Of a DNA stretch of 64,000 bases, positions 32,933 to 42,452 are shown piece after piece. Location: assembly GCF_001685395.1 (NCBI RefSeq), contig NZ_CP014167.1:3920501-3984500 (forward strand). The letters run 5' to 3'. Position 1 is the first letter of the stretch, and each line of letters starts with the position of its first letter. The stretch comes from Paenibacillus yonginensis (lineage in GTDB: Bacteria > Bacillota > Bacilli > Paenibacillales > Paenibacillaceae). The position numbers were made by a program, and so were the translations under genes. The notes under the pieces are model-generated. The model had not been told where the DNA came from. It saw nothing but the letters and a program-made list of their open reading frames with translations, and ran no database searches.

Positions 32933-33661
32933 CTACCGCTCCTGAACCGATACAAAGCTATTGAATTTCATGTACTGATAATGGAACCGCATATGGGAGA
33001 ATTCGAAAGGCGTCCCGTTGTCCAGAAAAAAAATCCCCTCCATAACGCCGACCGGCTCATGCGGCTTTAAATGAAGCAGTTCCTGGTCGGCAGGCTCGGA
33101 GGGCTCGGCGAACACGGACAAAAACGATTTGGTGACCGCCAGATTGTGCGCTTCCTCCAAGTAATTAAAAATCGATCCTTCAATGATGGCCAGGTTCAGA
33201 TTCTGCACGATCTTGATCGGAATGTAGCCTGTCTCAATCATAAACGGATCTTCCTCAAATAACCGGAGGCGGACGATTTTATACACGAAGTCATGAGGCC
33301 CCAGGAACAAATCCCTCTGCAGTTCTTCCGTAGGAAGGATCACTTCAAAGCTGATCACCTTCACCTTCGGCTTCTGCCCGTGCATCTGGAAATTGTCGGT
33401 GACGCCCAGATTGGAGCCCTCGTAATTGAAGATCGATTCGTTCTTGATGTACAACGGATTAATAAAGGTGCCTGAACCCTGTTTCTTAAAAATAAGTCCG
33501 GCATGTTCCATTCGGGCAAGCGCCCGTTTCACGGAGCTCCGACTCACCCGGTAATGCTCGCTGAGACTCCGCTCATCCGGCAGACGCATGTCCGGGAACT
33601 GGCCTGCCAATATTTTTGATTTAAGATCATCCATAATTTGCTTGTACACAAACTGAGTCAT
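32933..33661 (-). CDS. GntR/HutC-family regulator with UTRA domain
   Basis: A 242-residue regulator. The winged helix is at residues 5-70 (YKQIMDDLKSKILAGQFPDMRLPDERSLSEHYRVSRSSVKRALARMEHAGLIFKKQGSGTFI). The UTRA effector domain follows (about 95-238, VYKIVRLRLFEEDPFMIETGYIPIKI through PFEFSHMRFHYQYMKF). UTRA proteins bind small sugars or phosphosugars. It is transcribed in the same direction, just upstream of the phosphoketolase, with its own terminator between. It is the best candidate to control that gene through the GTGAA dyads. The ribosome site is AAGAAGGAG, about 6 bases before the ATG. Confidence 0.93.
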   Translation of the reverse strand: MTQFVYKQIMDDLKSKILAGQFPDMRLPDERSLSEHYRVSRSSVKRALARMEHAGLIFKKQGSGTFINPLYIKNESIFNYEGSNLGVTDNFQMHGQKPKVKVISFEVILPTEELQRDLFLGPHDFVYKIVRLRLFEEDPFMIETGYIPIKIVQNLNLAIIEGSIFNYLEEAHNLAVTKSFLSVFAEPSEPADQELLHLKPHEPVGVMEGIFFLDNGTPFEFSHMRFHYQYMKFNSFVSVQER

Positions 33662-33810
33662 GGCCTACTCCTTCTTCGTTTCGTCAGCTCTCGGCTTCTC
33701 GGATGCGCGTTGGCCCGTCCAATGCAGCCCTACTATACCATAACGAGGAACGGATGAATGTGAGCGAACCCACGACCTGTCCGGCCGTGCTGCCTAGTAG
33801 TCTTTAGAGT

Positions 33811-36030
33811 CTATAGAGGCTTTAGAGGCTTTTCCGCCTGCGCCGGGTCCAGCAAACGTTCCAGCGCAAAAGCCAAATGCCGGACGGCCGTCCGGGAATG
33901 ACGGTAAAAGGTTGTCCGGCTCATATGAAACAAGTCAGCCAGCTGGTTTTTGTTCCGTCCGCGATGCAGGTACGTTTCTCGTAAAATCTGCTGTTCCAGC
34001 GGTGTCAGCGGCTGAAGGGGCCGCTCGTCCGTTAGGATCTGATGAATCTGCGCCTGGATGAAGGCGCCTGTAAGGCCAAACATACGGATGACCGGATGCT
34101 GGTTCAGCAGATGAACATCAAACAATTGCTGTAGAATTTGCTGCACAACGTGTTCGTCTAAGCTAAAAGAGGCTGGCATTGAAGCTGCGGCTGCTTCTCC
34201 CGTTTGCCAAATAATCCTCTGCACCCATGCGTCAAACGAGGTATGCCGAAAATCCAGCTCCCATATTTGCCATGGGGGTGTGTCCGCCTGGGCTTTTGGC
34301 TCAGGAGACGGGCTCTGTTCTCTAGAGGCGGCAAACGTTTCGGGTTCCGGCCATAACGGTAAATCTGCCGGTAAAGCGGTCCGCTCCTGGAAGCCCATAA
34401 ACGGCAGCAGCGTATTCAGCTGTGGATCGGCTGTCACCAAAATCCCGCGCAGACCGCCGGTCATAAAGACCAGCCACTGCTGCATCAGCAGGGCCCCAAG
34501 CTCTTCCGGACGGTACAACGGCTGCGTAACATCGACGGCAGCGAGCAGTACAAACAGGGTATCCGCTGTTTCAGGCTCCAGCTCATTCAGCCGGTCTGCT
34601 TCCCCGCCAAGCACCCGCTCCCACCCCGGAGCATATCGCTTTAGCAGCGGCATAGTCCCGGCATGGAGCCACAAACCGGCGCTGAAAGCCAGCGGCGTTC
34701 TCGCGTCGCTGCGAACAACCCGGATACCCTCCGGGCTGTGCTCCGCGATATCCTCCAGCAGCGCCGGGTAATCCTCCGGCCGGACCAACTCCGACTGCCA
34801 GTCGGACTGGGCAACGGAAGCCGCCATAAACCGCTGCAGTTCAGGCAGATCCTCAGGCTGGAACGGGGAAGGCTCCGGCACCCGCAGCTGGGAGGAGAAA
34901 TGCGCATACGCATGTGCGGCCGGCAGAAACTCGCGGTACAGCTCCAGCACGTGGGCGGCAATCCGCATTTGCTGCCGTTTGCCTGCCGTTTGAAACCGCT
35001 CGGCCAGCACGGTAAACACCCGATTCCGCAGCAACTGGAAGGCATCCGCCCAACGCTGGGCATAATCCTCCCGCAGCAGCCGGGATACCACGTGATGCAG
35101 GGCAAGGCCCTCGGGAGTCCGGCGGACGAACGACAGCTGGCCAAGCTCGTAATAAGCTGCCGTATCCATCTGACGCTCCAGCAGGCTGCTCAGCAGCGAC
35201 TGATCCGCCGCAGGCAGCAGCGAAAGGACAACCAGCGCCGGGTATAATTCCGGAGAAGTCGCTTCGCGCAGCAGATCGGCGCTTAGAATCGAAGGAATTT
35301 CATAAGGCGCTGCCGAATCTCCCTCCGGCTCCTCCCCCTCTTCCGCCTTCGCTTTCACACGTCTGGCCCACTCCACGGTCAGTACAAGTAGCAGCGGATG
35401 GCCTTCCGTCTTCTGTGAGATATCCATACGGATATGCTCTTCTAAGCCGGAGCCCGCCAAATATTCATGCACCTGTCCGCGTGTGAACAGCTGAAGGTTA
35501 AACTGATCCAGCCGGCTTCCCCAGCGAGGGTTCGTCTGCCATTGGAGCGAGAGTCCGGTGCGGCAGGCAAATACGATTAACACCCGGGCTCCCGCCGATT
35601 CCAGCTGGGGCAGAAAGCTGGAAAGAAACCAGCCGTCCAGCCGTTCGGAGCCTTCGGCATTGTCGATCAGCAGCACGGTCCGGCTGCGGGACAGCTCATC
35701 TATGACATAAGAGAAAAGAGGGACGTCCGGCTTGCGTTTTCTCCCGTGTTCACTCTCCAAAATCATTTCCATACTCGTCAGGAACGCTCCGGAGGTGGCA
35801 CATTCACTTTGCCCATCCAGCCAAAAGGTCGGAACGGAAGCCTTCCTTGCTATTCGGGAGAATTCCAGCAGTAATGTGGTTTTACCGATTCCGCCGATGC
35901 CTGACACTGAAACAATCCGAGTTTCCGCCTGGGCATCCCCCAGCCAGTCATGAAGCGCTGCGCACTCTCTTGAAAGACCAACTACCGGCGGGCGGAGTGG
36001 GGTCTCGCGGTCTGTCCTCTCTAATTCCAC
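33811..36030 (-). CDS. STAND ATPase transcriptional regulator
   Basis: A 739-residue protein with GTG start 36030. The N-terminal AAA/NACHT-type ATPase has Walker A GIGGIGKTTL (44-53) and Walker B TVLLIDNAEG (about 116-125), plus a sensor segment LIVFACRTGLSLQW. A helical middle (about 250-640) follows. A C-terminal helix-turn-helix (about 665-730) reads LTPLEQQILRETYLH, then NKNQLADLFHMSRTTFYRHS. This follows the MalT/LuxR-like STAND layout, where a ligand on the middle region triggers ATP-dependent oligomerisation and DNA binding. It diverges from a large SLH surface protein across 154 bases and may control it. The signal is unknown. Confidence 0.82.
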   Translation of the reverse strand: MELERTDRETPLRPPVVGLSRECAALHDWLGDAQAETRIVSVSGIGGIGKTTLLLEFSRIARKASVPTFWLDGQSECATSGAFLTSMEMILESEHGRKRKPDVPLFSYVIDELSRSRTVLLIDNAEGSERLDGWFLSSFLPQLESAGARVLIVFACRTGLSLQWQTNPRWGSRLDQFNLQLFTRGQVHEYLAGSGLEEHIRMDISQKTEGHPLLLVLTVEWARRVKAKAEEGEEPEGDSAAPYEIPSILSADLLREATSPELYPALVVLSLLPAADQSLLSSLLERQMDTAAYYELGQLSFVRRTPEGLALHHVVSRLLREDYAQRWADAFQLLRNRVFTVLAERFQTAGKRQQMRIAAHVLELYREFLPAAHAYAHFSSQLRVPEPSPFQPEDLPELQRFMAASVAQSDWQSELVRPEDYPALLEDIAEHSPEGIRVVRSDARTPLAFSAGLWLHAGTMPLLKRYAPGWERVLGGEADRLNELEPETADTLFVLLAAVDVTQPLYRPEELGALLMQQWLVFMTGGLRGILVTADPQLNTLLPFMGFQERTALPADLPLWPEPETFAASREQSPSPEPKAQADTPPWQIWELDFRHTSFDAWVQRIIWQTGEAAAASMPASFSLDEHVVQQILQQLFDVHLLNQHPVIRMFGLTGAFIQAQIHQILTDERPLQPLTPLEQQILRETYLHRGRNKNQLADLFHMSRTTFYRHSRTAVRHLAFALERLLDPAQAEKPLKPL

Positions 36031-36184
36031 TTTCTTTCGCTCCCTAAATTCAGAATCATTCTCAATATCTTAAAATTGAAACATTTATGAAACAAGCTTA
36101 TCTCTATTTTAATACTAAAATGGGGAAATAGAGCGGAGGAATTTCATTTAGATAACCATTTACAAGTTAAAAGGGAGCTGGAAA

Positions 36185-39100
36185 ATGATAGACCTAAACA
36201 GAATAGCAGGTTTAAGAACCCAAAAACGCGCAATCGGTTTAAAGCCCTTTTGGATTTCGATGCTGGCATTGACATTATTTTTGTCGGCAGCCGACAATTT
36301 TGGAGGAGCCTCGCTGGTGCTGGCAGACGGGTCTCAAGATGCTCCGCCCGTTGTAAACGGCTGGGTTACAATCTCAAACACGGATCAGCTCCTTTATGTC
36401 GATCAGCACCAGGCCGGTTATTTGGACCAGAAGCTTCGCCTGGCAAACGATATTCAATTATCCGGCTATGACTGGATTCCGCTAGGCGGGAACCTTGCCC
36501 TGCCTTTCAGCGGTACGTTCGACGGCAGGGGCCATCTTATCTCCGGTATATCCATTTCGGGTGCCGGCCTGGACAATGTGGGCTTCTTCGGCGAGGTTTC
36601 GGGTACGGTCAAAAATCTTGGCTTAGAAGTCCAAGTCGCCGACGGCGAAAATACGGGTGGGATCGCCGGATACCTGAATGGCGGAAAGATCGACCACTCC
36701 TATACGCTAGGGAGCGTTAAAGGCCGCCCCAGTACAGGTGTACCGGATTTAACGAACCTTTCCGTCGCAGGAGGATTGGTAGGCGCTTCGGTCAATTCTT
36801 CCATCACCCGCTCTTATTCGGCGGCCTCCATAACCACCGGTTATGCATCAAACGTTTATGGCGGCGGACTTGTAGGCTCTCAGGGCAGCGGAGAAATAAG
36901 CGATTCTTATTCGATAGGGGCTCTGTTTGTTCAACAGGCACCTAACAGTTATTCCTTTATTAGAGCCGGCGGTCTAACTTCATTTCTGATCTACGGAAGC
37001 ATTGCCGATAGCTTTGCGGCCAGTTCTATAGACACCGCTAATTTAGATACTTTTTATTACCAGCTTCTCGGCGGATTAGCGGCGGATGCGCCCAGCGGTC
37101 CGGCTAGTTCCCGTTCTTATTTTGATTCCGTGGTTTTTGGGCATTTGGATGAAGGGAGCGGTGCAGCTCCCAAAGCAACTGCGGAAATGCAGCAGCAGTC
37201 TACTTATACCGGCTGGGATTTTGAAGGAACCTGGGCCATGCCAAACAGCTCCAGTGTGAACGGCGGGTACCCGTACCTCCGGCCTGAAATCTTAACAGAG
37301 GAACTGCCCGATGCTTTATCAGGCACCGCTTATTCGCTTCAGCTCGAAGCTTTTGCCGGTGCAGCAGGCGGATTGAGCTGGAGCGCCACCGGGCTCCCTG
37401 ACGGCCTGGTGCTTGATGCGGATACCGGCTTCCTGCATGGCACGCCCGCTGAGCAGGGCCTCTTCAGTGTCGATATCACAGTAACCGACGCCGCTCTTAA
37501 CAGCGCTCATACGATATTGAACCTAAATGTCGGGCAGCCTGCTCCAGATATAGCGGGTTTAGTGGTTGAGCCTGGTCATGCCATGGGTGCGGTCAAAGCG
37601 GTTGTAGATTCCCCGGCTGATGAAATTCATTTTGCCTACAGCCTGACTGAGGCTGATACCCGGCCGGAACGACCGCTCGTTGGCGTCAGCATGCCTGCTG
37701 ATGCAGTCTCATATACGATGGGGAGCGATATCACAAACGTCTCTCCCGGTCAGTACATCACCTTCTATCAACTAGATGACAACCGGCAAATAGAGGCTTG
37801 GAGCAGCCTTCAGCTGACTGCGGATCAGATCCAAAGCAGGATCGCCGTAACAGGTGTAAGTCTGGAGCCTGAGGAGCTGACGCTAATAGAAGGCCAGGAG
37901 CCGGTACAGCTTACGGCCTTGATTCAGCCTGACGATGCCTCTAATAAGTCGGTAAGCTGGACTTCCAGCGATTCAACCAAAGCCTTCGTCGACCCCTTTG
38001 GCCGGATAACACCTTACGCAGCCGGTAAGGTCTGGATCACGGTGACCACAGAGGACGGCGGTTACCACGCTCAGACTACCGTCACCATCCAGCCGCGGGA
38101 AACTGCCGGAACGGTAACCGGCAGTGTGTACGGGTTGTCTGAGCGTGCTCTCAGTGACGACAGTACGCTCAGTGAAAATGTTACAGACACTACAGGAAAT
38201 GCGGTTATGGCCCCAGCCAACGCTGGCCGCCTTGCCGCTGAGTTTCCGCTGGAAGGAGCAACCATAAAGCTTGGCCGGACAAGCGGGGGACAGACGACTT
38301 CCGGCATAAATGGTGCTTTCATGCTGAATGACGTACCGGAAGGAAGCCAAATGCTTATCATTTCCGCCGACGGCTACGTAAGCAAGGAAATACCGGTTAG
38401 TGTTACGGCTGGTGAAACCATCGATATCGGACGGATTACGCTTGAGCCCGTCGCTCCCGAGGAGCCGGGCGGGAATCCCCCCGGAAATAACCCCGGCAGC
38501 GGAGGTGATGGACCACCAAGCTCTCCTTCAGGCGGTTCAGGCATCCCGCCTATGGCACCCGTGGCTCCGACTTTGCTTGTGCAAATAAACGGCCTGCCAA
38601 CTGCTTTGCCGGCTACGAAGGAAACGGCTTCTGACGGCCGATCCGTGATCCGTTTAACACTGAACGATTCGTTGCTGCAGAAGCTGTTCGCTTCGGACGA
38701 AACCGCTGTTCTGGAGGCTGAGGCTGACGATGAGCTGTTAAAGGTGGATCTGCCTTCCTCAGCGCTGGACAGTCTGTTAGGGAAGCAGCCAGGCTCTAAA
38801 CTGCTTATCCGGTTTAACCGATTGGAGTACCTTCTCCCGTTAAATCTTTGGGAGGATGCTCCTTCGGGCAAGGTAAAGACAATAGCCATAGGCAAAGCGG
38901 CCGCGGCCACAATCCGGGTGCTGAACGCTTCCTTGTCCGCCAAGGGCTTCCGCCTGCTGGCTGACCCTGCAGAGTTCTCGCTTAATGTAGACAATGCCGA
39001 ATGGACAGGGCCTAAGGATCTTTATACAGAAAGGGCAATTTCCCTGATTAATTCCGGTGACCTGGCCGATCCAGCTGATTTGGCGACTCCCACTGGTTTG

Positions 39101-39943
39101 ACAGGACCGGTTGATCCGGAGACCTCCACCGTGGTCTGGATGGATGACTATAACCAGCCTCATTTTATTCCTTCTGTCTTTCAAACGGACAACGCTGCAG
39201 CCAAGGCTGTCTTTTATTCGCCGCACAACAGCCTTTACGCCGTCGTCCAGGGCAAGCGCGACTTTACCGACATCACAGGCCACTGGGCCGGGCCGGACAT
39301 CAAGCGGCTAGCGAATAAGTTTATTGTGGACGGCTTAACCTCCACGACCTTTGCACCGGACAGACCGGTGACACGTGGCGAGTTTGCCAATATGCTCGTA
39401 AACGCCCTTGGATTTGCTGGACCTGCAACCGGCAGGTTTGAAAATAATGATGGTCAAGACAGCAAGCCAGACGTTTATTCCAACAGCGAACTAGATATGG
39501 ACAGAGGATTGGGCGACTCTAATGACCTGCTATTTTCAGATGTGCTGCCGCAGGCCTGGTATGCCGGAGCTGTAAAAACAGCCGCAAAATCCGGTATCAT
39601 TACCGGCTACAGCGATGAGACATTTGGACCAGACAACCTCGTCAACCGCGAGCAGCTGGCCGTCATGATCGTCCGGGCCATACACTTTGCCGGCACCAGC
39701 AGGGGGGCGGACTCGGGTCCATTTAGTCTGGATACAGCCCGCATGGCTGTGCCTTTTTCAGATGCTGCCGCCATTTCAAGCTGGGCACAGGCTTCGGCAG
39801 CCGAACTGTCTGCGGCACAAATCCTGTTAGGCAATACTTCCGGATTCTTTGAGCCAAAAGCGTATGCCACCCGTGCCGAATGTGCTGCCGTTTTGAGCAG
39901 GATGCTTGAAGCACTGGGATTTATCAATCCCCCAAGCAACTAA
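36185..39943 (+). CDS. Large secreted GLUG/Ig/SLH surface protein
   Basis: A 1252-residue cell-surface protein. GGGAG lies 8 bases before ATG 36185. Signal peptide 1-47 (basic start, then FWISMLALTLFLSAA, ending LVLADG). GLUG-type beta-helix repeats (about 60-330, units such as GGIAGYLNGGKIDHSYTLG). A putative-Ig (He_PIG) domain (about 375-455, LSGTAYSLQLEA ... GLPDGLVLDADTGFLHGTP). A BIG2 domain (about 556-640). A carboxypeptidase-regulatory-like fold (about 650-755). A Pro/Gly linker, a beta region, and three SLH domains (about 1025-1245, FTDITGHWAGPDIKRLANK, GIITGYSDETFGPDNLVNREQ and a third unit). No catalytic domain is seen; it could bind polysaccharide or act as an adhesin. The linker lacks the LPPAPP motif of the PPEP substrate. 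Confidence 0.88.
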   Translation: MIDLNRIAGLRTQKRAIGLKPFWISMLALTLFLSAADNFGGASLVLADGSQDAPPVVNGWVTISNTDQLLYVDQHQAGYLDQKLRLANDIQLSGYDWIPLGGNLALPFSGTFDGRGHLISGISISGAGLDNVGFFGEVSGTVKNLGLEVQVADGENTGGIAGYLNGGKIDHSYTLGSVKGRPSTGVPDLTNLSVAGGLVGASVNSSITRSYSAASITTGYASNVYGGGLVGSQGSGEISDSYSIGALFVQQAPNSYSFIRAGGLTSFLIYGSIADSFAASSIDTANLDTFYYQLLGGLAADAPSGPASSRSYFDSVVFGHLDEGSGAAPKATAEMQQQSTYTGWDFEGTWAMPNSSSVNGGYPYLRPEILTEELPDALSGTAYSLQLEAFAGAAGGLSWSATGLPDGLVLDADTGFLHGTPAEQGLFSVDITVTDAALNSAHTILNLNVGQPAPDIAGLVVEPGHAMGAVKAVVDSPADEIHFAYSLTEADTRPERPLVGVSMPADAVSYTMGSDITNVSPGQYITFYQLDDNRQIEAWSSLQLTADQIQSRIAVTGVSLEPEELTLIEGQEPVQLTALIQPDDASNKSVSWTSSDSTKAFVDPFGRITPYAAGKVWITVTTEDGGYHAQTTVTIQPRETAGTVTGSVYGLSERALSDDSTLSENVTDTTGNAVMAPANAGRLAAEFPLEGATIKLGRTSGGQTTSGINGAFMLNDVPEGSQMLIISADGYVSKEIPVSVTAGETIDIGRITLEPVAPEEPGGNPPGNNPGSGGDGPPSSPSGGSGIPPMAPVAPTLLVQINGLPTALPATKETASDGRSVIRLTLNDSLLQKLFASDETAVLEAEADDELLKVDLPSSALDSLLGKQPGSKLLIRFNRLEYLLPLNLWEDAPSGKVKTIAIGKAAAATIRVLNASLSAKGFRLLADPAEFSLNVDNAEWTGPKDLYTERAISLINSGDLADPADLATPTGLTGPVDPETSTVVWMDDYNQPHFIPSVFQTDNAAAKAVFYSPHNSLYAVVQGKRDFTDITGHWAGPDIKRLANKFIVDGLTSTTFAPDRPVTRGEFANMLVNALGFAGPATGRFENNDGQDSKPDVYSNSELDMDRGLGDSNDLLFSDVLPQAWYAGAVKTAAKSGIITGYSDETFGPDNLVNREQLAVMIVRAIHFAGTSRGADSGPFSLDTARMAVPFSDAAAISSWAQASAAELSAAQILLGNTSGFFEPKAYATRAECAAVLSRMLEALGFINPPSN

Positions 39944-39962
39944 ATAGCAGCATAACAAACCT

Positions 39963-39994
39963 GAAAAGAGCCGTGTTTCCAAGCGGCTCTTTTC
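39963..39994 (+). terminator. Terminator of the SLH surface-protein gene
   Basis: AAAAGAGCCG pairs with CGGCTCTTTT, 10-base loop, about 20 bases after the stop codon. Confidence 0.85.
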
Positions 39995-40058
39995 GGGTTC
40001 TCTTGACTACTTTTGACTAAGCTGCCGAACTAGGATACAGAGAAAAAAAACAGCCGCG

Positions 40059-40874
40059 CTAAAGCTTCTTGGCGTACAGGTTTAATTTCTCCGACATTTG
40101 GTGGATTTCTTCGATGAACGTTGAAATTTGCTGCGACGAGGCCGCCTGCTCGTTCACCACTTTCGTGATTTGCTCAATCGAGGTTTCAATCCGGTTCGTG
40201 GCTTCCCTGAAGTTCTTGAGCACCTCTTGAACCTCTTTCGTGGAGTCAACCGTAGTATGGGATTACTTGCGGATTTCACCGGCTACGATGCCGAAACCTC
40301 TGCCTGCATCCCCGGCATGTGCCGCTTCGATAGCTGCGTTAATGCCAAGCAGATTGGTTTGGTCGGCTACATTTTTTACAATCTTAATGATTTCGTCCGT
40401 CTTATTGAGCTGCACGACCGTTTCTTTCGCCAAATCAAGCAGCTGTTCTGTATGGTCGGCCAGTGTATTTGATCCGCTAGCCACAATATTAAGCTCGTTG
40501 CTCGCTTGTGAAAGGGCGCTGGATATTTGACCGGAAATGTCCATTAGCTCTCTTTGCTTCCGCACCTGAACCGCTATGCCTCCAACCACCTGTCCCTCCG
40601 GATCATGAAGAGGGGTGGCCGTACCCGTAAACTCAAACCCGTAAAATTCGGCAGGGACATCGGCCTTGATAGGGGCACCCCCTTTAATCACCTGGGTCAG
40701 CGGTTCTTCCTCATGCAGTAGCTGTCCAGCTCTAATAGGAAGCTGGATATTCTCGCCTGGCCAGTAAGCTATAAATCTCTCCTTGTCACAAACTGCAATG
40801 GATAACTCAACGGGAATCGCTTGTTTGAATACAGGGACCATCGCAATCAGTTGCTCTAAGGATGTAATCGTCAT
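40059..40874 (-). pseudogene. Soluble methyl-accepting chemotaxis protein (YfmS-like), broken by an in-frame TAA
   Basis: The frame from ATG 40874 reads 203 residues and stops at TAA (40265-40263). After it the same frame continues for 67 codons of clean MCP sequence (SHTTVDSTKEVQEVLKNF ... EEIHQMSEKLNLYAKKL) to a TAG at 40061. The intact protein would be 271 residues, without membrane helices. It has a PAS-like sensory part (about 1-105) and the signalling hairpin with tip [18 protein letters not shown] about 175-192. The stop falls where a Leu is expected (EIRK-L-S), one base from TTA. The truncated product keeps the tip but loses the returning helix, so kinase coupling should fail. This is either a real pseudogene, a strain-specific mutation, or a sequencing error. 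Confidence 0.85.
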
Positions 40875-40993
40875 GGTGTAAATCCCCCAATATATTTGAT
40901 GAAAAATTTCCTGTTATATAAACTATCGGAAATTTTTTTGTTAAAATCAATAGAATTTCATTATTCCATAAAATCGTTTAAAGACAGCAGGGA

Positions 40994-41749
40994 TTAGCGA
41001 AAAGCTTCGCTTGATAGGCGGTTTCCTTCTTTGTCCAGGCCCACTACGTTGTAGTGATCCGCTTTGGCGGGCAGGTTCACAAACCAATAGGTGTCTCCAT
41101 CTTCACTTTTGATCAACTTGGCCGGATAAAGATGGTTCAAATGATCGGACACCTGGATTTGCTGAATCCGTGAGTCCTTAATCACCCCGAAGAACACCGG
41201 AGTATGTTCCAATTCAAGCCAGCCGCTTTGTAAAGGCTTCTTGGCAGGTTCACTGGAATTGTATTCAAAAGAAACCGAAGCTTGCTGCAGCGGGGACCAC
41301 TCCTTCGATTCTTTAGTGTATTCATATTCATCTACCTCCAGCAGCAAGGTACGGGACCCGTCCATTTCGTGAACCCTTCTGCTAAATATCAGCATCCTGT
41401 TGTCTTCAAGACTCTGCTTGAGCAAAACTTGATTACGTGTATCCGGATGTGCCGCATCAAGGGCGTTCTGCCAATAAAGATCCGTCACAGCAGTCTGGCT
41501 TTGACTAGCATGAAGGCGCTCCTGTACACCTGGAAGAGGGTGTTTCATTAGCAAAATGGTCACTGCCGCGCCTGCCAGAATCACGGAAAGTCCGACTATA
41601 CCTGATCGGCCAAAGCCTTGCCGTTTCTTCTGATTGGTGGAAGCTAAAGCCTTGCTTTTGATTTTCTCTTTCAATTCCTGGGTAAAAGCTGCCGAACGCA
41701 GCGGATTGTCCTCCAGTTCCTCGTACCATGCCGGTTCAGACGGTTTCAT
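40994..41749 (-). CDS. Probable anti-sigma factor partner of the ECF sigma
   Basis: A 251-residue single-pass membrane protein. A cytoplasmic N-terminus of about 50 residues (with RSAAFTQELKEKIKSKALA) precedes one helix (about 50-68, IVGLSVILAGAAVTILLM) and an extracytoplasmic C-terminal domain. The ATG lies inside the last codons of the sigma gene, a 14-base overlap, so the two are coupled. Position and topology are those of an anti-sigma factor sequestering the ECF sigma. It lacks the zinc HxxxCxxC motif, so it is not a ZAS-type protein. The signal is unknown. Confidence 0.75.
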   Translation of the reverse strand: MKPSEPAWYEELEDNPLRSAAFTQELKEKIKSKALASTNQKKRQGFGRSGIVGLSVILAGAAVTILLMKHPLPGVQERLHASQSQTAVTDLYWQNALDAAHPDTRNQVLLKQSLEDNRMLIFSRRVHEMDGSRTLLLEVDEYEYTKESKEWSPLQQASVSFEYNSSEPAKKPLQSGWLELEHTPVFFGVIKDSRIQQIQVSDHLNHLYPAKLIKSEDGDTYWFVNLPAKADHYNVVGLDKEGNRLSSEAFR

Positions 41750-42284
41750 AGCAGTAGTCCTCCTTTAATAAGCTGAACATCTTCTTGCGCGCCGTATATA
41801 ATCTAGACTTCACGGTTCCCTCCGGAATTTGGAGAATGTGAGCCATTTCAGCCAAAGAAAGTCCATATTTCGCTTGCAGCAGAAGAACCTCCCGATATTT
41901 CGTGGGCAGACTGAGTAATTTCCTCCAAACCTCATTCGTAGCCTCATGCTCTAGATAAGATTGCTCCGCTGAATTCCCCTGTCCCCTGGACCGAATCACG
42001 TCAACCAGCAGAACTCTGCGAAAAAAAGCCGACTTCCGGTAGTTGTAGCTAACATTTCTCGTAATCCGCAGCAGCCAAGTCTTTACGGAAGCTTCTCCCC
42101 GAAACGAAGCTATGTTCAAAAAAGCCTGCAGAAAGACATCCTGGGCAATATCATCAGCCATACTTCGATTTTTGGTCAGGGAATAAGCAAAATTCCAAAT
42201 ATCCTGCCCAAAATGATCCATCAGATGTTCAAGTGTATTTGTGTCCATATTGGCCAGGTGCTTCATATAATCCTCGTTCAACAT
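41736..42284 (-). CDS. ECF-family RNA polymerase sigma factor
   Basis: About 182 residues. Region 2 is FGQDIWNFAYSLTKNRSMADDIAQDVFLQAF ... SVKTWLLRITRNVSYNYRKS. Region 4 is LPTKYREVLLLQAKYGLSLAEMAHILQIPEGTVKSRLYTARKKM. The start is uncertain. GAGGTG is 3 bases before ATG 42284, 6 before TTG 42281, and a second site GAGG is 5 bases before ATG 42266. The predicted ECF promoter just upstream (42301-42328) would start transcription about 10 bases before the coding region, consistent with autoregulation. It forms an operon with its anti-sigma factor. Confidence 0.92.
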   Translation of the reverse strand: MLNEDYMKHLANMDTNTLEHLMDHFGQDIWNFAYSLTKNRSMADDIAQDVFLQAFLNIASFRGEASVKTWLLRITRNVSYNYRKSAFFRRVLLVDVIRSRGQGNSAEQSYLEHEATNEVWRKLLSLPTKYREVLLLQAKYGLSLAEMAHILQIPEGTVKSRLYTARKKMFSLLKEDYCYETV

Positions 42285-42300
42285 CCTCACCTCATTCAAA

Positions 42301-42328
42301 TAGACAACTTAAGGCCTGCTTGGGTTCA
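42301..42328 (-). promoter_or_regulatory. Candidate autoregulated ECF promoter
   Basis: Minus strand: TGAACC (42328-42323), 16 bases, TGTCTA (42306-42301). This is close to the general ECF pattern GAACC-N16/17-CGTCTA, and it is placed directly before the sigma gene. Confidence 0.6.
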
Positions 42329-42354
42329 TTGTGGAACTGGGATTATCCACAGAT

Positions 42355-42387
42355 TAATAAAAGAGACACTCTTGGTGAGTGTCTCTT
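42355..42387 (-). terminator. Terminator between the toxin-antitoxin module and the sigma gene
   Basis: AAGAGACACTC pairs perfectly with GAGTGTCTCTT (11 bp, 5-base loop). On the minus strand TTTTATT follows, so it ends the toxin transcript. Confidence 0.82.
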
Positions 42388-42452
42388 GATGAGTGGAAGG
42401 ATATAGGGACGCAAAAGCTGATTCGATTCCTTGGATGAATGGGGGTTAAGGC

